A stretch of 64,000 bases of DNA from Pectinophora gossypiella (Eukaryota; Arthropoda; Insecta; Lepidoptera; Gelechiidae): the NCBI RefSeq assembly GCF_024362695.1, contig NC_065410.1:1856001-1920000 (forward strand). The letters run 5' to 3'. Positions 32,265 to 43,077 of this stretch are shown here, in pieces. The notes under the pieces were generated by a model. That model was given only the letters and a program-made list of their open reading frames with translations, ran no database searches and was not told the DNA's origin. Position 1 is the first letter of the stretch. Every line of letters begins with the position of its first letter. The position numbers and the translations under genes were made by a program.

Positions 32265-32920
32265 TTCGTCACTTGCATACGTCACTTCCAGTAACTCAGC
32301 ATCTTCCGTCTTCAACGTATCATGCGGTAGAGGATTACTAAGGTCCCGGATTATATCCTTTATGATAAAGCAGGGAATAATGGCAGCCGTAATAAGTTGC
32401 TATAATTAATCTTGTTGCTGATAATTCCCCTTTATCCCCATATTGGGCTTCGTATCATTATTCGTATTTGTTTGGGCGTGAAGGAAATGATTGGTGTTTT
32501 CTATGACGCAGATTTATCTTATAAGCTCACATGGAATTCGTCAATCTGCTCAATCATTTATTTATATTGGTAAACTGAAGTCTTTAGTGTGAAAAGTGTT
32601 TCTACTCAGTGCAAGAATATCTAAGTAAGAAAAATAATTGAGAGATTTCTACCCGCATCGTGTTTGCACTTTGTTTTATTATGTTTTATTATTTGAACTT
32701 TGACTTAACGTTGTTGAATGAAAAATAATTTTGTTATACTTCTATTTTTATTTTATTAGTTTTCTATAATTTTTATTGACTTTTATTAATTTGAATTTGG
32801 TTTATGTGAATTAATTTAATGACATTTATTTAAATCTGTACAACAGCTAATTTCATAATAGGACCTTTGTATTGACACTTTTATATTTTAAATTTTATAA
32901 ATTTTGCATGATTTATGTAA
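32265..32920. other. Non-coding stretch, nothing recognised
   Basis: AT-rich sequence without matched repeats. Confidence 0.5.
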
Positions 32921-32924
32921 TCTA

Positions 32925-32997
32925 AATGCACGGTAAACTATATTTTTTGTAACATCTGTCACACTGCATTTATGGCAAATAAAGAATCTTATCTTTG
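32925..32997 (+). mobile_element. LINE 3' tail, (ATCTT)n type
   Basis: ACGGTAAACTATATTTTTTG, TAACATCTGTCACACTGCAT, then GGCAAATAAAGAATCTTATC. The inverted copy at 53.65-53.73 kb matches across this whole length. Confidence 0.7.
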
Positions 32998-33004
32998 CGA
33001 AATT

Positions 33005-33980
33005 TGTATTTTTGTTTTACCGAACTTGATTAAGTTTATGCTTATTTTAAATATGAAATCTGGTTGGATTGTAAACTGGAATTTTTTTATCCGATGCAAC
33101 TACAAGTTATGTCACATAATGACCTTGGAATAACGAGATAATCAGGTTTTCCAAATGATTTTAATTTACTGCCTTTATACATAGGTACACATATACCCTA
33201 TTATTTGGGAGGTCAAATGACAACACAATTATAAAGTAATTAAATCAAAATTAGAGAAAGCACTGTTAAATTAAAATAATGTCACTTGAGAGATAAAATA
33301 GATAAGGTATTTACACGTACATAGTATAATCAAACATTGCTAGACCGTACTCGCCAACGAACTGGTGGCAGTTTGGCGAGAGAATGTTATTTGTAAAAAT
33401 GTTAAATATTTAGCTCAAATAATTAAAAAAAAAAGTAATCAGGAGATATCTTGCGGCCAAGTTTTACGCCATCGTCCTTCATGACACATAATGACATATT
33501 CTGCCTTCTTCACTTATCATTATTACTTCATTTAGAGTTACGAAAGTAACAACAGTAAAGGTAATTTTTCAGCTCTGCTGTGCCTTTGGATCATTGACCT
33601 TGTACATCACATTTATTTTTACTCAAGATCCTCCAGACATCTCAGGGTTTCCAAACTACGATGTCACTAAGGTCAAGCACCCGAGTCTTTACATAGACTC
33701 CTTAAAACAATTTCGAGTCTAATGCACACCAAGATAACACGTATAAGGCACTCTTCACAGCTGAATAAATCTGGAAATTGCACCATTTCTCCCCAACACC
33801 ACAAATTCGGTCCCATTTCATCGTGATATATAAAAATTTTTGCTAGAGTTGCCACTGTTACTTTAACAGGTAGGTACAGAAGTATATCTTTAATGTTATT
33901 ATAATATTACTGTTGACTTTTGGATTTATAAGAAAGTGATATGTCTTGTTCTTTTGTATTCTTGTCATTTTTGTGTGTCT
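33005..33980. other. Non-coding stretch, nothing recognised
   Basis: No gene or matched repeat. Confidence 0.5.
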
Positions 33981-33982
33981 AT

Positions 33983-34312
33983 TATTACAATATTTTTCAT
34001 CATCATCATCATCAGCCCATTAACGTCCCCACTGCTGGGGCATGGGCCTTCCCTATGGATGGATAGGGAGATCGGGCCTTAAACCATCACGCGGGCCCAG
34101 TGCGGATTGATGGTTATTAACAACTGCTCATGCAGCCGGGACCAACGGTTTAACGTGTCTTCCGAAGCACGGAGGAGCTCGAGATGAAATTTTCTTTTTT
34201 TTGTGGTCACCCATCCTATGACCAGCCTTTGCGAAAGTTGCTTAACTTCTACAATCGCAGACCGAGCGCGTTAACCACTACGCCACCGAGCTCCTCATAT
34301 TACAATATTTTT
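33983..34312 (-). mobile_element. Full-length SINE-C with 15-bp target duplication
   Basis: The element is 33998-34297, 300 bp. TATTACAATATTTTT precedes it (33983-33997) and follows it (34298-34312) without mismatch. Minus strand: GAGCTCGGTGGCGTAGTGG, 5S-like GAAGTTAAGCAAC and TAGGATGGGTGACCAC, the central domain CTTCGGAAGACACGTTAAAC, the tail GCCCATGCCCCAGCAGTGG and a terminal (GAT)n. This is the best copy for defining the family. Confidence 0.9.
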
Positions 34313-34314
34313 AC

Positions 34315-35150
34315 TAAAGCCGAACTTCGTTTTCATCTTTAACCTGACCAGCACTCCTTAATAATTACTTTATATTTTTACATTTAAGATTCAAGTATGT
34401 TTTTGATATCGAAAAAGGCAAGGATTCAAAATTAAATAACGCTCTTATTTTCCGTCCACTGCCTTTAGAACTGAACAGATAAATACGCAGTCATTATAAA
34501 AGCTTGTAGTTGTAATTAGAAAACTTTTACATGAAGATATAAAGATTTATCCATATCTTAGGTCAAGACCCTCTAATCTTAACTTAATAAACTCTTTATA
34601 ATATAACTGATGGACAGTGATAGTAGCATTTTATTTGAAGAACAACTATATTTTCACAATATCTCTATAGCAGGCTAACTACAAACCAACGATGTATAGG
34701 AAAACGAACCAAAATAATATGCTAATACAGAAAATACGCCAGTATGAAAATAGCAGTGTCGTTCAAACCTAGCAGCTACTGAGCTAAACGGTTGGCTCAG
34801 AATGAAAGAGTCTTTCAAACCCAACACAGACAGCTACGTATAGCAAGGCTCTCAGAATTGTATGCGAAATCTCCCGTGAAATTGACGCCCTCGTCTCCTG
34901 TCTATTCTTTCTGAGGCTGAATTGAAATTTTTCTGGAAAATTCTTCAATAGAGTTGGGTGACCCATATTTAAACCAAGTGAGATTCAAATTGTTCGTCTT
35001 ATATGGATGTTCGCATATCAATTATTTTTCGAAGATCTACGAAGTGGCGGTGCTTTCATACTTTATTTGTACATAAATTGCATTAATAGATATCTCATTA
35101 GATCGGACACTTAATAACACACGATGAATATAATTATTAAAAACATCATT
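34315..35150. other. Non-coding stretch, nothing recognised
   Basis: No gene or matched repeat. Confidence 0.5.
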
Positions 35151-35154
35151 AAAA

Positions 35155-35282
35155 AACAGCAGGAAAGAGCGGTAGGGTAAGGAAAGAATTAAAGAAAAGG
35201 CTTATAAGGAAGTCAAAAATTTGGCATTTAATAGACAAGACTGGAGAATGCTACACTGACAAAAGAGCGTGGCTCTTAAATT
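35155..35282 (+). pseudogene. LINE-R (RTE-like) ORF end
   Basis: GGTAAGGAAAGAATTAAAGA, then AAGTCAAAAATTTGGCATTT, GACTGGAGAATGCTACACTG and AAAAGAGCGTGGCTCTTAAA correspond in order to the tail at 45.9-46.0 kb (RPRITFMKQIKEK, then REEWRLLHRQERSS). A stop-broken frame remains. Confidence 0.6.
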
Positions 35283-35893
35283 AATGAAGATGATTTATAT
35301 TCAAATTATTACTTTTTATTATTTTATTTATCTTTTCGTAATTATAGGTACTTAAATTATTTACCTTCTTTATAAGCAGTTAGGAGAAGTTTCATTTTGA
35401 GCCATATTGTTTTTAATTTTAGGTTTCATAATAATATCACGAGTAATCACTTAGTCGGCGAGTATCTAAACAAACGAAGCTTCACTATTTCTATGATCTG
35501 TAGTCACAAATCCATAGCTTTTTAATATAACCTCCAAAGTCTTACTTTTATCGCGTGACGATTTGAAAAATGGTTTCTTTCACAACTATTTCAAAAATTG
35601 GCTCCGATGCGCAAGTTTGGCAAAATCGTTGTACAAAAGTAATATAGTATATTTTGCTAAATCTGACGTTTATAGTCAGTGTGCAACGTAAATTTGCCAG
35701 TTTATCTGGCAGAGCCTCGAAACATCGAACGTGGTTGACGGTTAAAAAGGCATAAAACTAAGATTTGGAATGGAGAGAACAAATAATACGCGTCTATTGT
35801 GCTAGGCTGTTGCTGACGTTTGGTTGAGATTTAGAGCTTAACCTGGAATTTATAATCGGCATAAAATCGGTCATGGCAAAAGAACTTTTATAG

Positions 35894-36118
35894 GAGAGCC
35901 ATGGTAGCCCAGTTTGAAGAACGATTTACTCTCACAATGAGAGTAAAGAGGTCGCAGGTTCAAATACCGACACGCGACTAAGCCAATGATTTTCAAATTT
36001 GTTTCGCGAATTCATGTTTGAATCTTAAAATGTTTATCACGTGTTTCAGCAGTAAAAGAAAAAGTCAGGTTAGGTAAGCGGACCCTGTGAAAAACGGGAT
36101 AACGAAGGAGATAGATAA
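35894..36118 (+). mobile_element. SINE-D with central deletion
   Basis: Head GAGCCATGGTAGCCCAGTTT, B-box-like GGTTCAAATACC, CATGTTTGAATCTTAAAATG, then a jump straight to CAGGTTAGGTAAGCGGACCC and GGGATAACGAAGGAGAT. The block with CTGGTTTTCCCTTCGCGG is missing. Confidence 0.75.
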
Positions 36119-36139
36119 TCACTTTCAACTCTAGACAAA

Positions 36140-36457
36140 AATACTGCCTGTCCTCAGCAGTGGGCGTGCATTGCCCTTGACCCTTGCGGCTATTCACCTG
36201 TGCCCTGTGCATAGCTAAAGTTGTAGGAACGTTATTATTTATTGATGGTTTACATTGATAAAATGTAATAATTAGTAAATTTTATTTGTTTATTTTAAAT
36301 GTGGGTACTATACAGCTTAAACACACAATATGGGACTGTTTTTTTTTTAAACAAATATTTTATGAATTTTGCGACAAGAAATTCCACTTGATATCAACTC
36401 AGTATCATGGTCTGAATCATCCCTCTCAGTATCCGTTACGATGTCACTAACACCCTC
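36140..36457 (-). mobile_element. MITE-K-type end with extended inner part
   Basis: The plus-strand right terminus is CGTTACGATGTCACTAACAC. Going inward on the minus strand it shares with 14.93-15.14 kb GTCCCATATTGTGTGTTTAA, TAGCTATGCACAGGG, GGTGAATAGCCGC and GGGTCAAGGGCAA. It shows that the 15-kb sequence is part of a repeated element rather than unique DNA. Confidence 0.7.
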
Positions 36458-36464
36458 TATATGC

Positions 36465-37010
36465 TGTTAATGTATGTATTTCTGATTTAAAACAGGGAAA
36501 ACTCTTTCCCATAACGTATTCCACAAGAAACATGTGAAAGCGATACATCTAAAAAAATAACTACTAATACATCTACCGTGCATCATTATTCCAAATGATA
36601 GCTTCTACATCATTCATAACAAGATGCAGGCACATTTACAAAAAAAAAAAAAGATCTAAAAGCTATAAAGCTATAACTCTTGACAATGATAGCAAGGAAT
36701 GTATCAACAAAACCACCTATTCTTCGCAAATTGTGCCCCGGCAGAAGGCGTAAGAGAAAATTGGTATATTTTTATTCCGAGAACGCGTGTGACGATTTCG
36801 CTTGTTTGAGTAATGTGTTTTATGGATCATTGGCAATTGTATTCGGGTTCGTTACGGTGCATGTTACAGGAGGTTTTGGGCTGTGCGTGAAAATATTATA
36901 AGTGCTATAATAGCTATTTAACTGCTATTCAGGTTTTGATTGAATTATTTTATACATCAAACTGGTTTCCTTTACATGCAAAAACTCATGCTTATTTTCC
37001 AACGGTGAAA
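36465..37010. other. Non-coding stretch, nothing recognised
   Basis: No gene. A 73-residue frame at 36680-36901 has no recognisable motif. Confidence 0.45.
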
Positions 37011-37013
37011 AAT

Positions 37014-37147
37014 TACATACATACATACATAAACCCACGCCTATTTCCCACCGGGGTAAGCAGAGACTATAGAATTCCATTTGCTTCGATCCTGACACAC
37101 TTCTCTTGCTTCCTCCACATTCATCAATCGCTTCATACACGCACAAA
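37014..37147 (-). mobile_element. LINE-E 3' end
   Basis: CATACATAAACCCACGCCTA, TTTCCCACCGGGGTAAGCAG, TCCATTTGCTTCGATCCTGA and TTCATCAATCGCTTCATACA: one of the cleaner copies, truncated at the ACGCAC block. Confidence 0.85.
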
Positions 37148-37266
37148 TTAGAAAAAAAAAATCAGAAATTATTTATTGCAAGAAATATACGTTATTTACA
37201 GATCTTTTTTACAATTATGGTAGAGTTTCAGTACATTTCACCAACACTGGCATGCAAAAGTGCAGA

Positions 37267-37387
37267 AAAGAGCTGAGACTATGCCATTTAATTTGCTTCG
37301 ATCCTGACATACTTCTCTTGCTTCCTCCACATTCATCAATAAAATTGTTTCATACACGCACGCCGGTACAGAGTATATCGTTACCAA
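37267..37387 (-). mobile_element. LINE-E 3' fragment, second copy
   Basis: ATTTGCTTCGATCCTGACAT, TTGCTTCCTCCACATTCATC and TTCATACACGCACGCCGGTA. It lies only 120 bp from the previous copy in the same orientation. Confidence 0.8.
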
Positions 37388-37394
37388 ATAAAAC

Positions 37395-37990
37395 TTTTTT
37401 ATTTTCTTTTCCTTTTTATCGGTTTTAATATTCTGTAATTGTCTACACCTTAAAGTTTTATAGAATTTAGTTATTGTTTTTAAAATGAAATGGAGTTGAA
37501 AATGCATTTGCTAATGTGATTGTGCCTTAAATATTTTTAAGATCTTGACTAGTGAAACGGATGCGTTTGAGACGAAATTTAAAGATATCGTTGAGGGCAG
37601 GGAAAAGTGGAAACTTAAAATTCAGGTTTCAGCAAAAAATAGTGAAGCTCTTATTATGGATCTTACGTGAATGACTTTTGTAGTCAATTAGCCAATGTCG
37701 CGTCCGCTTATCCCTCAACTACCTACCTCAGAGATGAATCGTCGAGCGCAAGCGATCCAAACGCGGGCAAATTACTCCGATCAATTTCGGTACAGACCCC
37801 GTGGGATTTGCAGCGTACGATGCAATCTTCGGCTTGTCATTGTAACGGGTCGATGGACAACGAAACGATATCGTTGATCGATGATTGTGACATCGTAACG
37901 ATTGGAAGATTTGTGCGACATTTTCTTGGGTGGCGGATACCGTCGTCATAAGAACAGTGAGTTCTGGAACTCACTATTTCCCCGTGGTCC
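37395..37990. other. Non-coding stretch with overlapping open frames
   Basis: 37,660-37,950 is open in two plus frames and one minus frame for 60 to 94 codons. The longest (94 residues, starting MNDFCSQLANVASAYPS) has no motif that I recognise and lacks flanking splice signals that I would trust. It ends just before a LINE-F tail. Confidence 0.4.
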
Positions 37991-38002
37991 CGTTCTTCTT
38001 AT

Positions 38003-38250
38003 AGAATAAAATAGAAATTGTTTATTATAAAAGGACGCGACATACAAAGACAATATAAAATCACTTAAAAAAATCACAATACAACTACAAAAAGCATAGG
38101 AGGATGTTCATTAGAATGATCATAAATATGTGGTGGTGGTGGACATCCTGAGATAAAAGAGCCTCACTCAGCACAAGTCGCAACGTGAACCACGACTGGT
38201 ATTATGTGGACCCTGCTGGGTGAGGCACGAAAGTCGTATTCAATTCAAGT
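38003..38250 (-). mobile_element. LINE-F 3' region
   Basis: AGAATAAAATAGAAATTGTT, AAAAGGACGCGACATAC, then further inside ACTGGTATTATGTGGACC and GTGAGGCACGAAAG. The same order of blocks is at 43.68-43.90 kb (GGACGCCACA, CTGGTATTATGTGAGACC, CGTGAGCCACG). Confidence 0.65.
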
Positions 38251-38254
38251 ACAT

Positions 38255-39410
38255 AAAATATGCGATGATATTCGTACATAGATTAAATATTAACAAATTA
38301 CTTATATAGAATTTAGGTGTACATAAACAAATATAATCACAAATATTCTTTGTCCAACTCTGGTTCAACAACGTGGTTCCGTATTTTGACTAATTACTAC
38401 ATCATCGCAATCCTATCGCTCCGTTTTCATTTTTTTTAAATGACACAATAACTAAAAAGAAAATTTCAAATAAGTTCAGTGCGCTGTTCAACTAGACTTA
38501 TTCAGTAACCATTTACTTAGCTTCTAAGGTTCATATCGCAAAATCTTCCATTTTCTGAACAAGACTTGTCCAAAGTTTCACGTGACTTTTATCTAGTAGT
38601 TGATCTTATATAAGCTTGTGTATCCTTTACTTATCTAAAAGAAAATCAGAATGATAATCAGATAATCCAGTTGAGTCGTTTGCGGGCTTGATCTGTTGCA
38701 ATATGGTCGAATCGTGGATGAAAATTTTGTTCATATAAACCTTTTAATAATTTGTTTTGTTGTTGATTGTTATTCTTTGAATGTAAAGACAGGTGAGAGA
38801 TCCTCCTTACGATAGAGGATGGTAACTCAAACCCCTCTTTTCACAGTCAGGACGTATGCACAAACGCTTGAATAGCTCCCAATTTTTCGCCAACCGAATC
38901 AAAAATGGCAATAGCATGTAACCAATACGTTTCCAGAGCAATACCGGCGTCAGCACTCTACTTACCTCACATACCTGCATTCCCATAAATCAAACGGTCG
39001 GCTACACTTGCGAATGCAAAGCCGAAATGCAACAATAACTCGCGTACGATGCATCTGAATGGTCCGCGCTTCGCATAAAAATCGTAGCGCATTCTAATAA
39101 ATTTCTAAATCGACATAAGTCGTTTCGCATGCAGCCGGGGCTTGGGATTTGCGACACAATAAGATCATGTTACAAAAGACGGCTCTTTGCATATCTACGG
39201 AGATCGGAACGACGATGTTTGTCGCTGTAGACGTTTTGCGCCCGCCTGTGCAGTTTTTTCCTTCTGTTTTTGTGGGGTGCAGTTGTGGTGCTAGCGAGTG
39301 TTATAACTAATAATCTACTTACTACGGTTTTAGTTTTCTCAATCTGTATTTTTTTTTGCTCGTTCTCATGTCATTTCGACACTACAGACATGGTTGTACA
39401 ATTGAGCGAT
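38255..39410. other. Non-coding stretch, possible minus-strand exon
   Basis: 38,960-39,290 has higher GC content. On the minus strand it shows two donor-like sites, GCAG/GTATGT and GTGAG/GTAAGT (near 38,965). No ORF or initiator supports it, so I list it only as a lead. Confidence 0.3.
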
Positions 39411-39414
39411 CCAT

Positions 39415-39722
39415 ACATCATCTATCTAGCATTATCCCGTTTTTCACAGGGTCCGCTTACCTAACCTGAAGATTTGTCAGGTCTGGTTTTTACAGAAGCG
39501 ACTGCCTGTCTGACCTTCCAATCCGCGAAGGGAAAACCAGCCCAATACAGGTTAGGTCACATACCTCCGAATATGCATATCTCGGGAATGTGGGTTTCCT
39601 CACGATGTTTTCGTTCACCGCTGAGCACGTGATAACCATTAATCATCCAGAAATGAATTCGAAAACAAATTCGACATTCATTGGTTTACGCCTGTTTTGG
39701 TTTCGAACTTGCGTCCTTAATT
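39415..39722 (-). mobile_element. SINE-D, head truncated
   Basis: Tail CTAGCATTATCCCGTTTTTC, ACAGGGTCCGCTTACCTAAC, GACTGCCTGTCTGACCTTCC, then AATGTGGGTTTCCTCACGAT, ACCGCTGAGCACGTGATAAC and a broken B-box region TTTCGAACTTGCG. It ends before the A-box. Confidence 0.85.
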
Positions 39723-39745
39723 GTGTGTTAATTTATGTTATTCTT

Positions 39746-40054
39746 ATTCTTCTATCATCATCACCTGCCCATTAACGTCCCCACTGCTGGGGCACGGGAC
39801 TTCACTATGGATGGATAGGGAGATCGGGCCTTAAACCATCACGCGGGCCTAGTGCGGATTGGTGGTTATTAACGACTGCTAATGCAGCCGGGACCAACGG
39901 CTTAACGTGCCTTTCGAAGGTCGAGATGAAAACTTTTTTTTTGTGGTCACCCATCCTATGACCGGCCTTTGCGAAAGTTGCCTAACTTCAACAATTGCAG
40001 ACCGAACGCGTTTACCGCTGCGCCACCGAGCTCCTCGTTTCTTCGATTCTTCTA
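39746..40054 (-). mobile_element. SINE-C with 9-bp target duplication
   Basis: ATTCTTCTA at 39746-39754 recurs at 40046-40054. Minus strand: GAGCTCGGTGGCGCAGCGG, GAAGTTAGGCAAC (one change from 5S), GGATGGGTGACCACA and the tail CCCGTGCCCCAGCAGTGGGG. The central domain is shortened (CTTCCGAAGCACGGAGGA partly deleted). Confidence 0.85.
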
Positions 40055-40059
40055 TAAAA

Positions 40060-40850
40060 AATTTGAATTCCTCAGAATTCCTCGCAGTGTGACCGCACCT
40101 TGCTCGTAGTAAACGCCCTCAGTACGACACTGTACACTGAAGTTGTTCCATAAAAGCTCTTTTGCCTCTCCACCTTTCCTTTGGTATTTTGTAGACGGTA
40201 CATGTTTTTCTTTGCTGATTTTTTTACGCTACCTTATTTACGAAATATAGTTGGCTTCACCAAGAATATCCGTTTAAGATTACTGGGACGACGCAAACTG
40301 AACCATTTTAGGAAGTTCCTGATTATTTTTTAAGAAAGAAAGAATGATAATGTTTATTATGCAATGACGTCATACAGTAGTGACAACACACAAACAACAA
40401 ACACATATAACATTTTTTAGTGTATTTAGGAAGTAGAAGAGTATACCAAACGGAGAACGTGTTTCAACTAAGAAAATAATCGACGCTCTCTGTTCTGTAA
40501 CAGTGATTATAAATCCATATAAAAAAAATTGGGACATCGTGAAGAATTTATAGCTAGATCTTTAAGTATATGACTTTTAACGGTACCGTAAAATAGAAAA
40601 ATAATTATACTAAATAATACTATATGCTTATAGGACGGTCACTCTCCGGTGCGCACCAAGTCGTATCGGGCACTCACCTCACCCCCTTTTGGTTTTACGT
40701 TAGTCCGTAAGCCGCTAAGGAGTAAGCGAGAGCGCACGGTTTGTCTGTCTCCCTCGCACTTACGCGATAAGCTGCACACGATAAGAATGAGGTTTTTGTA
40801 TGGAGTGCCCGGGTTGAATCGCTACTCCACTCTAACAGTGTCATCATAAT
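40060..40850. other. Non-coding stretch
   Basis: No gene. 40,335-40,420 (GAATGATAATGTTTATTATG, CAATGACGTCATACAG) resembles an inverted LINE-F-like 3' end, at low confidence. Confidence 0.4.
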
Positions 40851-40856
40851 CACTTT

Positions 40857-40965
40857 AAGAGCCACGTTCTTGACGGTGCAGCATTCTCCATGCTACTTTA
40901 TTAGGGAAAAATATGGCAGTCGTTTCCCTCTTGTCTTCCGCCCCGCAGTACTCTGTCTCTGTCTA
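40857..40965 (-). pseudogene. LINE-R-type ORF end
   Basis: Inverted relative to 54.33-54.44 kb: AAGAGCCACGTTCTTGACGG, TGCAGCATTCTCCATGCTAC, then CAGTCGTTTCCCTCTTGTCT and CCCGCAGTACT. The pairing with the 54-kb copy is clear; the exact clade is not. Confidence 0.6.
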
Positions 40966-41244
40966 ACAGTGTCATACAACATTTATTGGACACCCATCCA
41001 CAACCCGGCCACTCTAAACGTTGCTTTACTTACGTGACCGCATCCAATCAACTCGTACCATTAATCTAAGTGCTCTAACCGCCTAGTTCGCTACCAATCA
41101 AAGCCTCCATACTAACCCATATACAGGCTCTATAGCCAGCTGAAGACGATGCCTATTTCGTATAATATCTACTATCATCTACTTATCTCAAGTTGTATGC
41201 TATTGGAGTAGACAAAACCCTAAACAGTCAGAAAAAAATGTATA

Positions 41245-41515
41245 CACACAGAACATTTTGGTACCGTAACTCATTAACTTTTTAAAAAAATTGAATTCTA
41301 ATTGTGGTATTAATAAACTAATATCACCTTTGCGATTGCCCTCAAGATCATGTCAATGTGACAGTTCTCATATAAAAACAGGGACTTGAGCATGATCTTG
41401 AGGGCTGTCTCAGCTGAGATTAGTTTATTAATACCACCCTAAATCTTATTTAATGTCAAATATGTTAGTGCGACAGAGTTCAAAAGTTCATAATATTGCT
41501 CTGTATAACTCATTT
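41245..41515 (+). mobile_element. MITE-M interrupted by an inverted-repeat insertion
   Basis: TGTATACACACAGAACATTT, TTGGTACCG and CTCATTAACTTTTT, then after the insertion TTTAATGTCAAATATGTTAG, TGCGACAGAGTTC and ATATTGCTC. The interruption is 41305-41436. Confidence 0.65.
41305..41436. repeat. Long inverted repeat, 46-48-bp arms
   Basis: Arms 41305-41352 and 41391-41436 share TGGTATTAATAAACTAAT with its complement, and CCCTCAAGATCATG with CATGATCTTGAGGG. The middle of the arms has diverged. The loop is 38 nt. It is probably a small fold-back MITE. Confidence 0.8.
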
Positions 41516-41861
41516 TTAGGTAGCCGGTTTTATTTTTATTTATTTGTTGTCTTGATACTTATAAACTTTGTACTATAAGCATACCGGGTTTGTCGCTCGT
41601 ACATTAGTAATTAAATTACCGTCTGTACTGAGAAAAACAAAAAATCGTTGAAAATCATAGATTCTTTGCATTTTGATGTGATTTTCAGGAACTAAATATT
41701 TATCGATTTTTTTTTCAATTAATTACAATCGAGACCACAATTTTGTATCTGATTTGAAACTAGCTTGCCTATTGCGAAGTCTTGTTAACAAACACATCCT
41801 AATGTGATTTTTCAACTATAAGGTGATGATATGCACTATATGGTGAAGTACGTACCTAAAT

Positions 41862-42330
41862 ACTTAGCAGTATATACCTGCTTAGTAGTATGTACCGAGG
41901 TAGTCGTATGTACCTAGTTAGTAGTATATACCTACTTAGTAATATGTACCAAGTTGGTATATACGTACATACCTACTTAGTAGTATGTACCAAGTTGGTA
42001 GTACGGTCACGAGCATTAATATGTATACACTTTGGTACCATGTCACATTAACTTTTTTTGACAAATTGAACTGTAAGTCTCACTAAATGTCAAATATGGT
42101 AGTGCGACAGAGTCCTAAAGTGGGTACATTATATTGCTCATGACTGTACGTACCTAGTTAGTAGTATGTATCTACTTAGTATTATGTACCTACTTAGAAG
42201 TATGTATCTAATTAGCAGTATTGACCTACTTAGTAGTATGTACCAAGTTGGTAGTACGTATCTAGTTAGTAGTATGTAACTTCTTAGTAGTATGTATTTA
42301 CTTAATAGTATGTCCTACATAGTAGTAGTA
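41862..42330. repeat. Tandem array with 18-bp unit
   Basis: Units such as GTACCTACTTAGTAGTAT with variants GTACCAAGTTGGTAGTAC and GTACCTAGTTAGTAGTAT, fairly diverged. A MITE-M splits the array at 42005-42145. Confidence 0.85.
42001..42149. mobile_element. MITE-M, complete, target duplication GTAC
   Basis: The element is 42005-42145 (141 bp), with inverted ends GGTCACGAGC and GCTCATGACT extending imperfectly to about 30 bp. GTAC lies on both sides, and removing element plus one GTAC restores TTGGTAGTACGTACCTAG, which occurs nearby in the array as TTGGTAGTACGTATCTAG. Confidence 0.85.
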
Positions 42331-42483
42331 GTTTAGGTAGTCGTTGAATTGATAATGTAAACGTCCCCGTTTTGTTGTAACGACTCATTTCAAATGCACA
42401 ATGATTCAATCAATTGAAACATTTCTTGTTATCGTAAAACGCTCGTAAAATTCCCATGGATTTGATTACCGGTAGATAAATTC

Positions 42484-42742
42484 ATACATACATACATAAA
42501 CTCACGCCCGTAATCCCAAATGGGGTGGGCAGAGCCACAAGTAATCAAAGACAACTTGCAGCCACTGTTGATACGAAGTCCTAAGATGTATATGATGAAC
42601 CTTATGGTGATAAGGGATCAGCCTATCGCCCATAACATTAGTCCATCATGTTAGAGGACGCAATCCCTCTGTCGGTTTTTACGACATGCCCGGGAAGACA
42701 AGCAGCTGAACGTGTTCTATGTTTTTTATTTGCTCCCAGAAC
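42484..42742 (-). mobile_element. Repeat-I copy, longest in the window
   Basis: On the minus strand it ends CCATTTGGGATTACGGGCGT, GAGTTTATGTATGTATG. Upstream are GTGGCTGCAAGTTGTCTTTG, CTTATCACCATAAGGTTC and GTCGTAAAAACCGACAGAGG. The layout resembles a LINE or SINE 3' half. Confidence 0.65.
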
Positions 42743-42745
42743 AGC

Positions 42746-42955
42746 ATAGAAGCTAAATAAAAAATAAAATAAATAAATTCATAAAGATAAATTCATTGTT
42801 TTCTTTATATTGCATCGTTATAACGAGTTTACATTAAATAAAACACTAACATAGAAGCTAAATATAAAATAAAATAAATATATTCATATAGATAAATTCA
42901 TTGTTTCCTTTATATTGCATCGTTATAACGAGTTTACTTTAAGTATAACACACAT
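42746..42955. repeat. Tandem duplication, 105-bp unit x 2
   Basis: ATAGAAGCTAAATA, GATAAATTCATTGTTT, CTTTATATTGCATCGTTATA and ACGAGTTTAC occur twice, starting at 42746 and 42851, with about ten differences. They lie at the end of repeat-I. Confidence 0.9.
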
Positions 42956-43077
42956 ACATTTTTCACACAGCAGTTTAGATGAGAACAAGATACTAACTAT
43001 GGATGAAACATGAATTTACCATTATGTCCTTGAAATTAAACAACAGTCCACGACTTAGGAGAGACCGTCATCTCCAA

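Noticed and set aside
34200..34297. 5S rRNA gene or pseudogene
   Set aside because: Only the internal promoter part is similar. The 5' and 3' thirds of 5S rRNA are absent, and the block sits inside a 300-bp SINE with its own target duplication.
41862..42330. CRISPR-like repeat-spacer array
   Set aside because: Units are contiguous 18-mers without spacers, and the window is insect-like nuclear DNA.
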